Origin: Colocasia esculenta
Taxonomy: Eukaryota; Streptophyta; Magnoliopsida; Alismatales; Araceae
Direction: 5' to 3'
Length of the DNA: 64,000 nt
Assembly (NCBI GenBank): GCA_014218235.1
Contig: CM024764.1
Location: 67,989,184 to 68,053,183 of the forward strand
Shown: positions 45,900 to 58,849 of the stretch, piece by piece
Layout of the letters: each line of letters starts with the position of its first letter
Numbering within the stretch: the stretch's first letter is position 1
The notes under the pieces: generated by a model
Told to the model about the DNA's origin: nothing
Database searches by the model: none
What the model saw: only the letters and a program-made list of their open reading frames with translations
Made by a program: the position numbers and the translations under genes

Positions 45900-48840
45900 G
45901 CATATCATCTTACGCTTTATTCATATTCCATCGCTTAAAATGCCATGGCACATAGTCCTAACCACCTACTAGAGGACGCAAACCAATATCTCATAACTCA
46001 TAACTCATCTCATAGCACAACTCATCACATCACATAACACATAACTCATAATCACATAACTCATAATCACATACTCACCACCTAGGCAATGTAGTGGTGA
46101 ATCTTGGTAACTGTGCAGACCGGGAGAAGCCCTCTCCACCCTATCCAGTGGTACTTGTCCACCTCCAGGTTTTTCCTAATGCCCTTAGGTCATACTTTTC
46201 TCAATGTAGAGCCTCCCATAGGGACTTTTCTATGGTACAACACTCGAAGCCTCTCTAGGGTAGCAGTGTCAATCTCGGCCTAATTATTACACTTTTACTT
46301 TATCGCATTTTCTTTCATTATTCACACACTTCATATAAACTATTTACTCACTTTACATGTAGTATGGGTCAATTGCACATATCTCAGTTAACCTAACATG
46401 ATACTACTATTTTCAGAAGTAAAACAACTCATATTACCATTCTAAACATGCTGTTAATTTCTGAATTACACAAGTTTAGATTTTTAACATATCCAACATG
46501 AATAATTCCCGTGATTTAACAATAATTGCACTTTCTGTCATCAAATTAGTTCCAAATGTTTATCACAGGTTACTAACAGTAAACATATCACATATGCAAT
46601 TTTCCAGATTTTTCTAACAGTAAACATAATTTCCAGAATTAAATCTAGATTTCAGGCATATTCATTGAAATATCATTAGACATGGTACATATGAGCATGG
46701 TTGGGTGCTAATAGTTCAGAAACTTAATATCAGACCTCATGTTGTCATGTAAAAATTATGAAATCCAATTCACAACAAAATCTATTTATGCAAGATTTAA
46801 ACATGCTCATATCGTGCTCATAAGTCAGTCACTGAATTTTAATAATTAACACAGTTCACAAAAAATTAGGGCAACCTCATGATATGACCTACTGATTATA
46901 TACAACTACCCATAAAAATTACAGTATATACCTATGTCCAGAAATCATTTAAACAGCGTAAGAAGATCAAACAGTTCATTTTCAGAACACTGAAGAAGTA
47001 GACGTCAAGGGATGTGGCCGTTTACTTTCAACTGTAGCATCCCATGCCGCCAACTGAAGAACTTGACTGCAACAGATGCTGCCGCCAACTTCCTCACAAC
47101 AGCAGACACAGACAACACTCAATACAAAGAGGAATTTGGGGTTCCAGGACTCGAGGAAAAATCCATAAAAATACCTTGGACTTAGGGGACATGTATAAGC
47201 TTAAGATCTAGGGTTTACTTGCCTCTAAAAAAATCTACGAAGATCAAGAATTTCCGGTGAAGCCCTCCTCGGCCTTGGCAAGAAGGTGCTCAGAAACTCC
47301 TTAAATCCGGTCCTTCAACTGATGGGGTTTGATGCTCGGGGTTGGGGATGCCTCCTTGATGGTTGGGATGCCCTCCAGTCGGTGTAGATCTCCAGGAATC
47401 TCCTTCAGTCATCGGATCCAAGCCCTGGAAGATCAGCTTTTCTCACAGGGAGTTCTAGGGTTTCACAACCACCAAAAGAGAGTTGGCACGACCAGAAGGT
47501 GTGCTTTTATAGAGTTAAACGGGTTGGGTACGCTTTAGGGTAGGTTCCCTACGCATTAGGATGGGTTTCCTATTCTGGAACCGGACCAAAACACGAGCAT
47601 TAACAAATCTGGAACCGTTACACAAGAGGATATTGACGTCAACATCGGTTGTAGTTAACTGCACAGTTGACGTCCAAGGTCTGGCCGCCAACAGGGCCCT
47701 GGCAGTTTTGGCCAAAACACCGGCAAACCTTAAAATAAATGCATAAATACGCCCAAATAATTTAATATGCATAAAAATAATTACATATATTCTCACCACA
47801 TAAAGTACATGCATTACATAATATTTATTTAAATATAACTTACCTTAATCATAATTAAGGATATTATGCATCAATAACATACATATATGCACATATACAT
47901 ACACATTACATGATTACATACATCATGCATGAACTTATAATGAAATGTGTTCCTCATTAGTCAAATTCTGCATGTGCATTATCATTCAAGTACCTTACAC
48001 ACCACAAATAATTTAACATGCTTAAAGTAGATAGATATCATTTAAACAAGATTAATATATGTATGTATACATATACACACCATGGTTACTTACAACATGC
48101 ATAAAATAATTAAATACAATAGGAACATCAATAATTAAATAATTCATACACATTTAAATATATATTACATGCACGGAAATAAACTCACACTTGCTTACAA
48201 GATGTATGATAATAACTTCTTACTATATGCACAACACATACAATATACATAGGATTTATTACATACATTAATAGCTAGATAATACATGCACAATATATAT
48301 ATATATATATTTATACGTGTACGAAAATAACTCTCATGTACTTACATGGTATATAACAATACTTACCTATCACATGCACAATGTTATTTTAAGTACTATT
48401 CATACACTATAGATAATTAATGTACAGAGAATTTGATAGATAGATATCACATGCATAAGATAACATATCCATATACATTTGTACTTCATATATTTACACA
48501 CAATATCCATGGAATAAGTAGTATAATATGCACTTCAATAATATGCACTTTAAATATTTAGATAGTAATATATGCACGATATCTTCAAGATGAAATATGC
48601 AATAAGTTAACTAAGAATAATCTATACAATGATATTTAATTCTTGCATGCACACGCTTGAATTGACATATGTATAAATACATACACACACATATACAACA
48701 TAGTTATGTACATTATGCATGAAATAGATAAATACAACATGTGCATCGGTAATTAGATTAAACATGCACCATATTACTTAAGCATTATATGCCTAGGATT
48801 TTAGTATACACAATATACACAAAATTAGCCAATTGCTTAT

Positions 48841-48844
<4 letters not shown>

Positions 48845-48879
<35 letters not shown>
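48845..48879. repeat. (AT)n microsatellite in B3
   Basis: About 17 AT units. Confidence 0.95.
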
Positions 48880-48884
<5 letters not shown>

Positions 48885-49675
48885 GCATGTATTCATGACA
48901 AGTATAGAAATAGTAATACGCACATTTGAATACACATGCTATACACACAACAAGTAAATACACACGCACAGTATAAAAAGAATGAAATTTCGGGGTATCA
49001 CAGCAGAGCATCTTTGGCAAGAGAAGTAGAAGCAGTAGCTCCAATGGCAACAATGGCTCCAGCAGAAACTCACCCACGCAAGGGTGTAGCACAACAACAA
49101 CAGAAGCAGCAAGAGAAGGAGTGGGAAAAACTCCCACGAAAGTTTGAAGGAGAGGTTTTATAACCCTCAGCCCCCCCCCCCTCTTGCATGCATGGCACGT
49201 CGGCCAGCAAGGTGTTGCGGTAAAAATCCCTTTGGTTTTTACAGCAACATGTTTACCTTAAGGCTTACACGTATAAGGTAACGTGTAACCCAACTAACCC
49301 AAGTGGTTTAAGTAAGCAAAGAATAATTAACAAAAATGGCTACCGTAATTGGGCAATAATTCAGCTGGCCCATTTAACCCCTTATTTGTATGTCCAAATG
49401 ATGTTCAATCAAGTTGAAATTTCAGTTTTATAAATTATGGTGATTTTAGTTTAATTTTTAGAATTTATTTTTCATCCAACAAAAATTACCCGAAAAATAG
49501 TTGTGTTAGCTTAATCTCGAAATCCGCACTTCAACAATTCTGGATATTTACATTTCTGAGATTAGTATATTTTTCTAGAAATTATGGTATTCTCGGATTT
49601 CATTTTCGTTATAGAATTTCGGTGTCGCCCTGTCGGCGCGCGCACCTCTGAGTACGACACTAGAACAATATTTAT

Positions 49676-50505
49676 TATCACCAATTCTGGATACTTGGTT
49701 TTGATGGCATCTTCTAGTTCCCATGTCGCTTATTCTTGTCCTTGTTTGTTCTACTGAATCTTTAATAATGGAACTTCATTGTTCCAGAGTTGTTTGATCT
49801 TACGGTCAAGAATTTGTACCGGCTTTTCTTCATATGCCAAGTTTTCTTGTACCTCAAAATCTTGATATTCAATAATGTGCTCTAGATCGTAAACATACTT
49901 CCTCAACATTGACACATGAAAAATGTCATGTATATTGGATAACTGAGGTGGAAGTGCCAGTTGGTATGTCATCTCTCCAACTCTTTTCAATATCTCAAAC
50001 GGTCCAATATATCTTGGACTCAATTTTCCTTTAATGCCAAGTCTCTTGATTCCTCTACGGGGAGATACTTTAAGGAATACATGATCACCTTGTTGAAATT
50101 CCAGCTCTCTTCTTCGTCGATCAGCATAACTTTTCTGTCGGTCTTGGGTGGCTTTCATTCGATCTTGCACCAACTTAATAATTTCTGTGGTTTCTTGGAT
50201 CATTTCAGGTCCAAGAATTTGTGTTTCTTTCAATTCTACCCAACATAGTGGTGATCTACACTGTCGTCCATACAACGCGTCAAATGGTGCCATTTGAATA
50301 GTAGACTGGTAGCTATTATTATAAGCAAATTCCATAATTTCTAAGTGAGTATTCTAGTCATTCCAAAACTCTAAAACACAAGCACGACACATATTCTCAA
50401 TAATCTGATTTACCCGTTCTGTCTGTCCATCGGTTTGAGGATGAAATACAGTACTAAACTTTAACTTGGTTCCCAAAGCATCTTGTAGTTCTCTCAAAAA
50501 ATGTG
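49676..50505 (-). pseudogene. Chromovirus integrase C-terminus with chromodomain
   Basis: The minus frame from ~50,505 shows the integrase core end with HPQTDGQTERVNQ (its E is the third catalytic acid), then FAYNNSYQSTIQMAPF and YGRQCRSPLCW. A GPY/F module (KLSPRYIGPFEILKR ... FHVSMLRKY) follows, then a chromodomain (PVQILDRKIKQLWNN ... ATWELEDAIKTKYPEL). Integrase inserts element cDNA; the chromodomain targets chromatin marks. This domain order defines plant chromoviruses of Tekay/Del type. In-frame stops lie at 50,354, 49,751 and 49,730; the zinc-binding region and first two catalytic acids are absent. The right end joins inverted LTR sequence at a short A-rich match. Confidence 0.85.
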
Positions 50506-51319
50506 AAGATTTTGATTGTTAAACATAACTACTAACATGTGATGTAATTAACTTTAATTTAAGATTAATTTATACTAATAAATATTATTTCAGTACTGTA
50601 CTCAGAGGTGCGCACTCCGACAGAGCGACACCGAAATTTTGTAACAAAATTAAAATCCAAAAATACCATAATTTCTAGAAAAATGTGCTAATATTAGAAA
50701 TATAAATATCCGGAATTGTTGATGCGCGGATTTCAAGATTAAGTCCACACAACTATTTTTCGGGTAATTTTTGCTCGGTGAAAAATAAATTCTAAAAATT
50801 AAACTAAAATTATTATAATTTGTAAAACCTTTCAATAAGATTATATTTGAAATTTCAACTTAATTGGATATCGTTTGAATGCAAAAATATTAGGACAAAG
50901 TGGCCAGATGATTTATGCTCTATTTATGTAACCAATTTCTTGGAATTATTGTTGCTTACGCATTATGGCTACGTAAGCTCATTTTGCCTGGGTTAAATTG
51001 CCTACACGTTTCAACTTAGGTGTTAGCCATGGGAAACTTGCATGGTTAACGTGGCTTTGGGAGGGTAAGAGAGGCTCTTACCGCAACACATGTTTGGCTA
51101 CGTGCCAACATGCATGGGAACCTCGGAGCTTATATAACCCTCCCTTCACCCATCGTGTGGGGTTTTCACTTCTTGCTCCTGCTTCTTTCCTGTTCCTACT
51201 GCTCTTGTTGGGTCGTAGCTGAGTTGCTCCAACTGAAGCTGCCACTGCTACTTCATCCTTTGCACTTGTTGTGGCCATTGCTCTCACAAGTCCTCCTATT
51301 TCCTACTCCTGCTGCTGTC
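50506..51319 (+). mobile_element. Inverted fragment of family A LTR
   Basis: Reverse complement of LTR A sequence (compare 36,730-37,560 and 53,600-54,380), including the U3 inverted repeat (50,594-50,636) and TATA (51,127). It lies head to head with LTR A4, separated by nothing. Confidence 0.8.
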
Positions 51320-54300
51320 TATCATGTCCCGACATTTAATAATCTATAAATGACGGAACGTGAATGAATAAGAAATCAAGAGTAAATTTTGAACTAGTTG
51401 AGTAGAAGATTGCTCGGGGCTTCACTAAATAAAAATAATTAACTGTCATTCTATAGGTATTACTTGATTCTTAATTTACAACTCAAAGGTAGACACCGCA
51501 AAGGTTGATCTCTCAGCGCATAAATTTCGATGTCCTGCCTTCTAGTACTGTAGATTACCTAAAAAAAATAGGTATGAGCACTCTTGCTCAGTAGGATTTA
51601 TCCTCCAAAATCAAGAATATAAAGGTTTACAATAATCAAGGATAATTGGGGTACAAGAAGGTAATAAGGACTGAGTACAAGTAATGGAAAAATGATACAA
51701 ATCAGATCATAAGTGAAGTGAACCATGATTATCAAACAGTATCAAGCAGGAAGTAATATGCCAATGAAGTAACATAAGGTGTCCATCGATGAAATAGTAA
51801 AGCACGGGTGTATATATAATCAATAGTTCAGAAGGAAATAAAGAAAGTGTATGTGTAGAGATGCCCTGTCCACTTCTTCAAACAAACGATAAACAATCAT
51901 GTTTCAACATAGTTCATGGAAATATCGACCAATTTATCTTGTAGTGGTGTCATGCCAACACCCTGGAGATCTATACCGCTCTGCGCAGATTAAATGTATT
52001 CGGGTGCTCCTCCCGGGACTGGATTTGTCCCATTTGCACTGTCATTAAATCAAGAGAGAGTCCGAAGACCTAAAAGTCCATCATCCCATTTCCAATTCTG
52101 ATATACATACATGGTACTTGGGCACTCATCAAGAATACAACAATATCAAAGGAAACAGGGTTCTAGAAGTTAATGCTCAAAGATATCCAGAAGGTACAAG
52201 AATCAAAATAGTTTAGGATGTCCAAGAATAATCCAAAGATGGATGTAGATGATGATTAAATGATTCATCTCAGTGGTATAATAGTTTAGAATCCAAGAAA
52301 ATGGGAAAGTCAACTTGTTTGGACAATACAAGAGTATGTTGACTTTGATTGAGGATGAAATGGTTCTATTTGTCAACATAAACTGGTGGTTTCATCGAAC
52401 CTTCGATAATTTAGCATTCTACTAGGTTTATTTGAATTTTGAGACTCTCAGGTAGGCCAATTTGTGAGAGATTAGAAAGATGCTATTTTGAAGGAATCGC
52501 CAAAATCGCATTTTTCTTCTTCGGTGGGAGAGTTAACTTTTTATTGGTAAGAGATATGATTTTTCTGATATTTTTATTGGATTCAAGTGGGGGTACTTCC
52601 TTATTTACATGTAATATCTTAAGTAAATGTTATAATCAAATTATAAAATTTACTTAAATGATATGGAATGTAAATAAGGTATGAGTTTCAGTTTTACAGG
52701 GTTCCTACTGACACCTCTGACTGGAGAAGGAATGGTTCAGGTTAACATCATAGACTGGTGTATGTCGACAGCCATAAGGTGGCTGTCGACAACTACTGGT
52801 CATCCAGAACCAGTTTCTGGAATCAAGACATTATCTGTCGATAGGCCAAGGATGGTTGTCGACAGATGAGGGCCATCTGTCGACAGATGAAGACTGTCTG
52901 TCGACAGCTACTGGTGTTTTTGCATTTCTGGGTTCTGGAAGCATGATACCTGTGGACATATGGGTTCTAACTGTCGACAGACGTAGGTTAAACTTCCAGA
53001 AATGGTTTTACAACATCTCATAAGACTCTTTTAATTGTTCATATGATTCCAAACATGGTTAACAACATCTATAGGGTCTTATTTACATTTCTAAACATCA
53101 CTTACATGAATAAAAGAAGTATAGAACAATAGGAGTACAAGCTTTGCACATGAATAGCTTGAAACTGGGAACTTGTAAGAGAAAGACTCTGTAGAAACAT
53201 ATCTACTCCTTCATGCAAATCTTTCTCAAGACTGAAACAAAGTTCATACTAAGTACAGAATCTACATCTTAAAACATGAGTAACAACTAGAGTATGAACA
53301 TAGTGGAGAGAAAAACTCTACGGAACCTCATGACAACGAGAGATCAAAGTGTCTGGAAGCTTGAACTCCAAGATCCTAAAAGAAGGAGAAGCAAGAGAAG
53401 AAGACAAGAGGAAAGAATCCTACAGAACATGGAACAAAAAGGAAATATGGGTCTATGCAAATGGAGAGACCACAAGCATGAAAGCAAGAAATGGAAGAAG
53501 AATCGTAGGGAGGAACCTACCTGACTTAAGAAGATGAAAACCTTCACTTCTCCTTAACAAAGGAGCCCACAACAACAGGAGGAAGGAAACAACAAAGTTG
53601 CAGACGTAGCAGCAAAAGGAGTAGAAGCAGCAGCAACAGCCTATAGCAAGCAGCACCTACGGCAAGATCAGCTCCAACAACAACAGCTCCAGCAGCAAGG
53701 AGCAGGAGAGAAGCAGTAGCATGGAGTGGAAAAAACTCCCACAAAGGGTGAGGGGAGGATTATATAAGCCCTCAACCCCATGCATTGCATGGCACGTCGA
53801 CTACACAGGTGTTGAGGTAAAAAGCCTCTTTAACCACCCAAGGCCACGTTTACCATGGCTTACACCTAAGATGAGATGTGTAGGCAGTTTAACCCAGGTG
53901 AAGTGAGCCTTACGTAGCCACAGCTACGTAAGCAACTATTTTAAAAAAAATGGTTACCGTAAATAGGTGGAAATTCAGCTGGCCCATTTGACCCCATGTT
54001 TATGTGTCCTAATGGTGTTCAATCAAGTTGAAATTTCAGCCATAAGCTAGTTAAAAGGTTTTACAAATTATGGTGATTTTAGTTTAATTTTTAGAATTTA
54101 TTTTTCACCCAGCAAAAATTGCCCGAAAAATATTTGCGTCGACTTAATCTTGAAATCCGCACGTCAACAATTTTGGATATTTACATTTCTGATATCAGCA
54201 CATTTTCTGGAAATTATGGTGTTCTCATATTTCAATTTCGTTACAAATTCCAGTGTCGCCCTATCGGAGTGCGCACCTCTGAGTACGATACTGGAATAAC

Positions 54301-54424
54301 ATTTATTAGTACAAATTAATCTTAAATTAAAGTTATTTACATCACATGATAGTAGTTATATTTAACAATCAAAATTTTCACATTTTTCTAGTTTTCAAAT
54401 AAATAAAATTTTTGGGGTGTTACA
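51320..54424 (-). mobile_element. Chromovirus LTR, family A copy A4
   Basis: 3,105 bp from TGTAACACCCC (54,424, minus sense) to GGGACATGATA (51,320). Colinear with A2 without the MITE. The polypurine tract at 54,425 makes it a 3' LTR of a minus-strand element. TATA-like TATATAA at 53,761-53,767. Confidence 0.85.
52760..52990. repeat. Palindromic minisatellite of LTR A4
   Basis: About seven CTGTCGACAG-type palindromes, including ATCTGTCGACAGATGAAG. Confidence 0.85.
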
Positions 54425-54438
54425 ACTCTCCCCCACTA
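54425..54438 (-). other. Polypurine tract abutting LTR A4
   Basis: On minus TAGTGGGGGAGAGT directly before TGTAACACC. Confidence 0.75.
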
Positions 54439-54951
54439 AGAAAAGAGTTTGGTCCTCCAAACTCCATGACTAGTTTGGATGGATCACAAAGATTAGGTTT
54501 TCAGCCTTTTAAATTTTTATTTAGTCCTGGTTAGTCCTACCAATCTTGTCATGTTTATTATGTCATATGACGTGTACACCCTCTACCTATCTTGTTGTCA
54601 TGACAATGTTAGTTAATGGGGATCTTAATATCAATTAACATTTTTAGATCTTAAGGAGCCATGTTGTGATCATGGGTTCAATTAGATGCAACCTTCTCTA
54701 TGTTCTTTATTTCTGGTAGTAGTTTAGTAATTATTGAGCAGATCTTTATTAATAGCATCTTCTACTTAAGGTCTCTCCCACTAAGGAATAGCCTTAATCC
54801 TCAAAGAGTTATATGAATACATATTCCCTTGGAAATGGGTAATAAAGCATGACGAGAATGATGAGTATTGAGAATATGAAGATAGACAACAAAGATTTTA
54901 TTTAGAGAAAGGCTTATTGTACTTGCATATTGCATAGTGGGGGAGACCTTA
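54439..54951 (-). other. 3' internal remnant with one arm of an inverted repeat
   Basis: Homologous to 37,618-38,080. 54,676-54,783 recurs in reverse complement at 54,936-54,951 plus 57,840-57,936, split by LTR C. No coding frame. Confidence 0.6.
54905..54934. mobile_element. Single MITE terminus related to the 8,966 MITE
   Basis: GAGAAAGGCTTATTGTACTT then GCATATTGCA matches the terminal repeat of the 8,966-9,134 MITE; the other end is missing. Confidence 0.5.
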
Positions 54952-57839
54952 TGTAACACCCTCTCCCAACCGCACACACATATACATATCACATAACTTT
55001 TGATCGAAAGAGGGGTTACGCTAACAAATTTCGTTATGGGCAGACAAATCCGTGTAATGCATAAAACTAGCAAACCATTCCACAAAGGCATCTTTGAACA
55101 TATTATATATCAACAAAGTACAAAGTATTGATACTCATTATTTACATTAAGCCAAGCTTTCTCTCTCTAGACTTTTAACAATACAACAAAATCTCTAAAA
55201 AGCTACTAAAACTATGCTATTCTTCTTCTTGTCTTCTTCATCAACAGAGGAATTGTGAATCGTCTGTAGCTGAGATTGCACTCACCTTCAATCTGAAAGG
55301 GGGGTGGAGGAAACAAAGGCATGAGTCAGAGGACTCAATAGGTGAAAGTAAACGTATATGGATCAGAATATATTTGTTCATGAACTTCATACTTAACAGG
55401 AACATATAGTCAAATTTGATTTCATAATGGCTCAAACGAATTTCAGAACAAGAGTCATATATATCTTTCAAAATTCAGACCATAACATGATTTCAAAACG
55501 AATTCGACAAGCATCATACTGCTCTCAAGAGGTTAATAGATAACGTAAATACATCCTCAATGCCTAGGCGATTCCAGCACCTTGGATCTTGTTCGTTGCA
55601 CAAGAACGGGGTTTATTACCCACCATCATCTGACCACTGACTTGGATTTACCTACAAACTGTCGCCCGTAGCTGATCACAAGTGACTGGTGCTACCACAA
55701 GTGATCCTAATCCCTCTTTAAAGAGAGCACTGTCTTCAGATCATAATTCATGAGCACAATAGGGATAGAAATTCAAAGGATAGTTTGATGAATGAATAAT
55801 CAAATTATCTTGGTCATAAAGTAGTTTAAAATCCAAGGAAGGGAGGTAAACAACTCATATGGTCAATAGTATAGTGAGTCTTCATAAGATAGGGCAAGAA
55901 TTGGTACTGAAAACACAATAGGACAGCATGTGTCGATAGCCAGAAGGTGGCTTTCGATAGGTACTGGTTCCCAGAACCATGTTCCTAGGATTTGGACTGT
56001 GCCTATCGACAGGCAAGAGTCATCTGTCGACAGGTCAGGGTCATCTATCGATAGATAAGAGCTATTTGTCGACAGCTACTGATTTTTCAGAAGTTTTGGG
56101 TTCTGGAAGCTTGAGGCCTGTCGACAGATGAGTTCCAACTGTCGACAACCGCAAGTCCAGCTCCCAGAAAAAGATCTACACAACTCTAAAGACTCTTTTA
56201 AAGATTCCTATGAATCCAAATATGTTTAACACATCAAAGAGGGTCTTGTTTACATTTCTAAACATCACTTACATGAAGGAAAGAAGTATAGACAATAGGA
56301 GTCCAAGCTTTGCATATGAAAGGCATGAAACTAGGAACTTGTAGAAAAAGGACTTTGTAGGAACATATCTACTCCTTCATGCAATTCTTTCTCTAAGTTG
56401 AAACAAATTTCATACTAAGTACAAAATCTACATCTTAAGACATGACTAATAACTAGAGTCTTATGAAAGCTTTACTGATCCTCGTGACAAGAAACCAGAG
56501 TAGACACTCAAACTCCGAGGTTCTGATAGAAGAAGGAACAAGAAGAGGAGAATTTCCACAGAACCAAAGACAAATAGGAAACATGGTTTCTACGAATGAA
56601 GAAATTATGAGTATGATAATAGGAAACTGAGAAGGATTTGAAGTGTGGAACCTACTTGACTTAAAAGGGGAATGAAGATTCTTCTTGGTAACCGCATAGT
56701 TCCAAAGGTAGTTAGGGAGTCAAACAAAGTCTGGAGTTACAGCCACGTATATAGGAGATGTACACACTAATCCAAAATTGATTGACAAGATCAAAGGCAA
56801 TATGTACGAGGCTATAATCTTTCTAACAAGAGTAGAGATTAGAGGTACGAAGAGAGGATAGAATCCTACCTTTCTTGAAGAGTAATGCGTCCACTCCGAT
56901 GGCCTACAGTTGATGAAAGGAAATGGAACCAAGGGCAACACAATAGTCCCCTGAATCAGCTCACAACACCTCCGATGGAAGCAATGGAAGCAGCAACTCA
57001 ACAGCCAGTCTCCCACGCGAGGTTGTAAGCATAGCTACAGTAAGAGCAGCTCCCACAGCAACAGCTCCAATAACAAGGGCAGAAGGAAACGGGAACAAGA
57101 GCTGTGGTGAGCAGGGATAAGCAAGAACTAAGGGGTGGAAAGGTGCGTATAAAGGGTGAGGGGTTGCTTTTATAGCCCAGCCACCATCCCATACACGTTG
57201 ACACCTCCCATGCGTAGGTGTAACAGTAAAAACCATTTGGTTTTTACTGTTACACATGGCTCATGCATCCTCTCACACACTTACACATCAGTCACAAATG
57301 TGTAAGGTTTTAACTGCTAATGACATGGGCTTACGTAGCCCATGTTGCGCAAGCATGAGATAATCCTAAAAATCATCACCGTAAATAGCCCATAATTCAG
57401 CTGGCCCAAAGATCCTCATGTAAACATATTCAAATGATGTCCATTTATGTTAAAACTTCAACCATATGCTAATGTAATGGTTTTACAAATTATGGTGATT
57501 TTAGTTTAATTTTTAGAGTTTATTTTCCACTGGGTGAAAAATCAGCCGGAAAATAGTTGCGTCGGCTTAATCTTGATATCTATGCATCAATAATTCAGAA
57601 TATTTATATTTCCAGAGTCAGCACATTTTCTTGAGAATTATGGTGGTCTCAGAATTAGATTCTGTTATCAAAATCCGGTGTCGCTCTGTCAGGGTGCGCA
57701 CGACCGAAAGTGATACTGGTGTATGATAGTGTGTCCTAAATGCACTCTTAATCTTAAATATCTCAATCTAAGACTAATTGATATGCATAAACAAAAATTA
57801 CTAAGTAAATCATGATGTTTAAAATTTGAGGATATTACA
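54952..57839 (-). mobile_element. Solo LTR, family C, 2,888 bp
   Basis: TGTAACACCCTCTCCC...GAGGATATTACA flanked by perfect duplications CCTTA (54,947-54,951; 57,840-57,844). Relative of family A in the same orientation: CTGTCGACAG minisatellite (55,927-56,157), U3 block GGTGTCGCTCTGTCAGG (57,676), TATA-like CTTTTATAGCC near 57,168. Minus sense also shows GAGTCCTCTGACTC and a consensus donor GAAG/GTGAGT at 55,285. Confidence 0.9.
55927..56157. repeat. Palindromic minisatellite of LTR C
   Basis: CTGTCGACAG, CTATCGACAG and CTATCGATAG units at the same relative position as in family A. Confidence 0.8.
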
Positions 57840-58185
57840 CCTTAAGTAGGATATGCTATTAATAAGGATCTGCTCAATAATTAATAAACTACTACCAGAA
57901 ATAAAGAACATAGTGAGGGTTACATCTAATTGAACCTGTAAGGCCCTCGAATTTTGTTGTATTACTTTATTACATGTAAATAATTCATTCTTGTGTATGC
58001 ATAGATGTACATATCTACGTACGTATTAACTAGTTATACTTATGTGTGCATGCGTATAATTAGTTGTAAGTAGTGTATGAATTGCGTGGTGGTAGTGTGT
58101 ACATGATAGTATACATATTGCATGTAAGTATATAGAATATGCATGGATTTTCTGCATGTTTTGAGTTCTGGCCGAAGGGCCCATT

Positions 58186-58270
58186 TGGCATCCACATGGA
58201 TGGACGTCCATGATGAGTCAGCGTCCATCTCGATGGACGCTAATACTTAAGTAAATGGCCATGGATGTGG
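58186..58270. repeat. Palindromic repeat, core TGGACGTCCA, in LTR B
   Basis: GGATGGACGTCCATG, CATCTCGATGGACGC and ATGGATGTGGACGTTA; related units at 30,045-30,125 in B1. Confidence 0.7.
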
Positions 58271-58405
58271 ACGTTAATATCTCTGACCTACATGCGTTGC
58301 AGACCCCGAAATTCCTAGGGCAAGCAAGCCCAGCCATTGGGGAGATGTCCCCAACGGCTATCAGGCCATCCCATCACCCCTCCGGGATATCCCAAACCCC
58401 TTCTC

Positions 58406-58412
58406 CTATAAA
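58406..58412 (+). promoter_or_regulatory. TATA box of the chromovirus 5' LTR
   Basis: CTATAAA in TTCTCCTATAAACC, aligned with the B1 TATA region; about 470 bp into the LTR. Confidence 0.55.
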
Positions 58413-58849
58413 CCAAACCCCTTCTGCACCAAAAGAGCTCTCTTGACTCTTTGAAGAGAAGAGAGAAACCCTAGCTCTAGCTGTGAAAAAAAAAACCTAA
58501 GTTGCATGCTTTGATCCGGTAAATTGGAGCTCATCCGGCGACCTACAACAACTGGCAGCTAGCTGGAGCCTAGAGGAAGGCTTCCCCGACTCAAACTGCT
58601 GTGGAGATCGACCAAGAACCCGCGGGAGTGGTGTTTTGGAGGCTTCTTGGGACTGCCCAGGAGAGCTTCATCAACCTCTTTGATCCCTTTGGATATTTAT
58701 TAGAGGCAAGTAACCCATACATTTCGTCCATGTATGAGTCTAGTAGGGTTTTACCATTTTTACAGATTTTTCTCGTGTCCTGGATCCTCACACTTCTCCT
58801 TCTTTTGGAGCTCGGGTCTGCATTTTGCACAGACCTGAACTTGACGGCA

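Larger units (their letters stand above)
41556..49002 (-). mobile_element. Solo LTR, family B copy B3, carrying a nested LTR
   Basis: In minus sense TGTGATACCCCGAAATTTC (from 49,002) to GGGTCGTTACA (41,556). Flanks GCAGG and GCAGA agree at 4 of 5 bases. Core blocks match B1 in reverse complement: the price-tag-like CTCCACCCTATCC region near 46,130, CTTGCTTCGGCGTACAG near 41,940, and GACGTC/GCCGCCAAC repeats at 46,990-47,110 and 47,630-47,700. Without the nested 2,976-bp LTR it is about 4.5 kb, longer than B1 because of an extra AT-rich U3 portion (47,760-48,980). Confidence 0.75.
39781..49675 (-). mobile_element. Chromovirus LTR, family A copy A3 (interrupted by nested LTRs)
   Basis: LTR sequence at 39,781-41,555 resumes at 49,003-49,675 after a 7.4-kb insertion. 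It begins TGTCACGTCCTGACATC and is a divergent subfamily of A. In minus sense it is followed by a primer site, so it served as a 5' LTR. Its outermost ~110 bp (TGTAACACC side) are lost: 49,675 joins integrase/chromodomain sequence. Confidence 0.75.

Noticed and set aside
49751..50335. Intact integrase gene
   Set aside because: Only the C-terminal part is present, with in-frame stops before and after the open segment and rearranged flanks.
51500..51560. Possible short gene around the conserved CCTTCTAGTACTGTAG block
   Set aside because: The block recurs in all family A LTRs as noncoding leader with a donor-like AG/GT.
54952..57839. LTR C as one end of a complete element using the interior to its left
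   Set aside because: Perfect CCTTA duplications on both sides show that it is an independent solo insertion.
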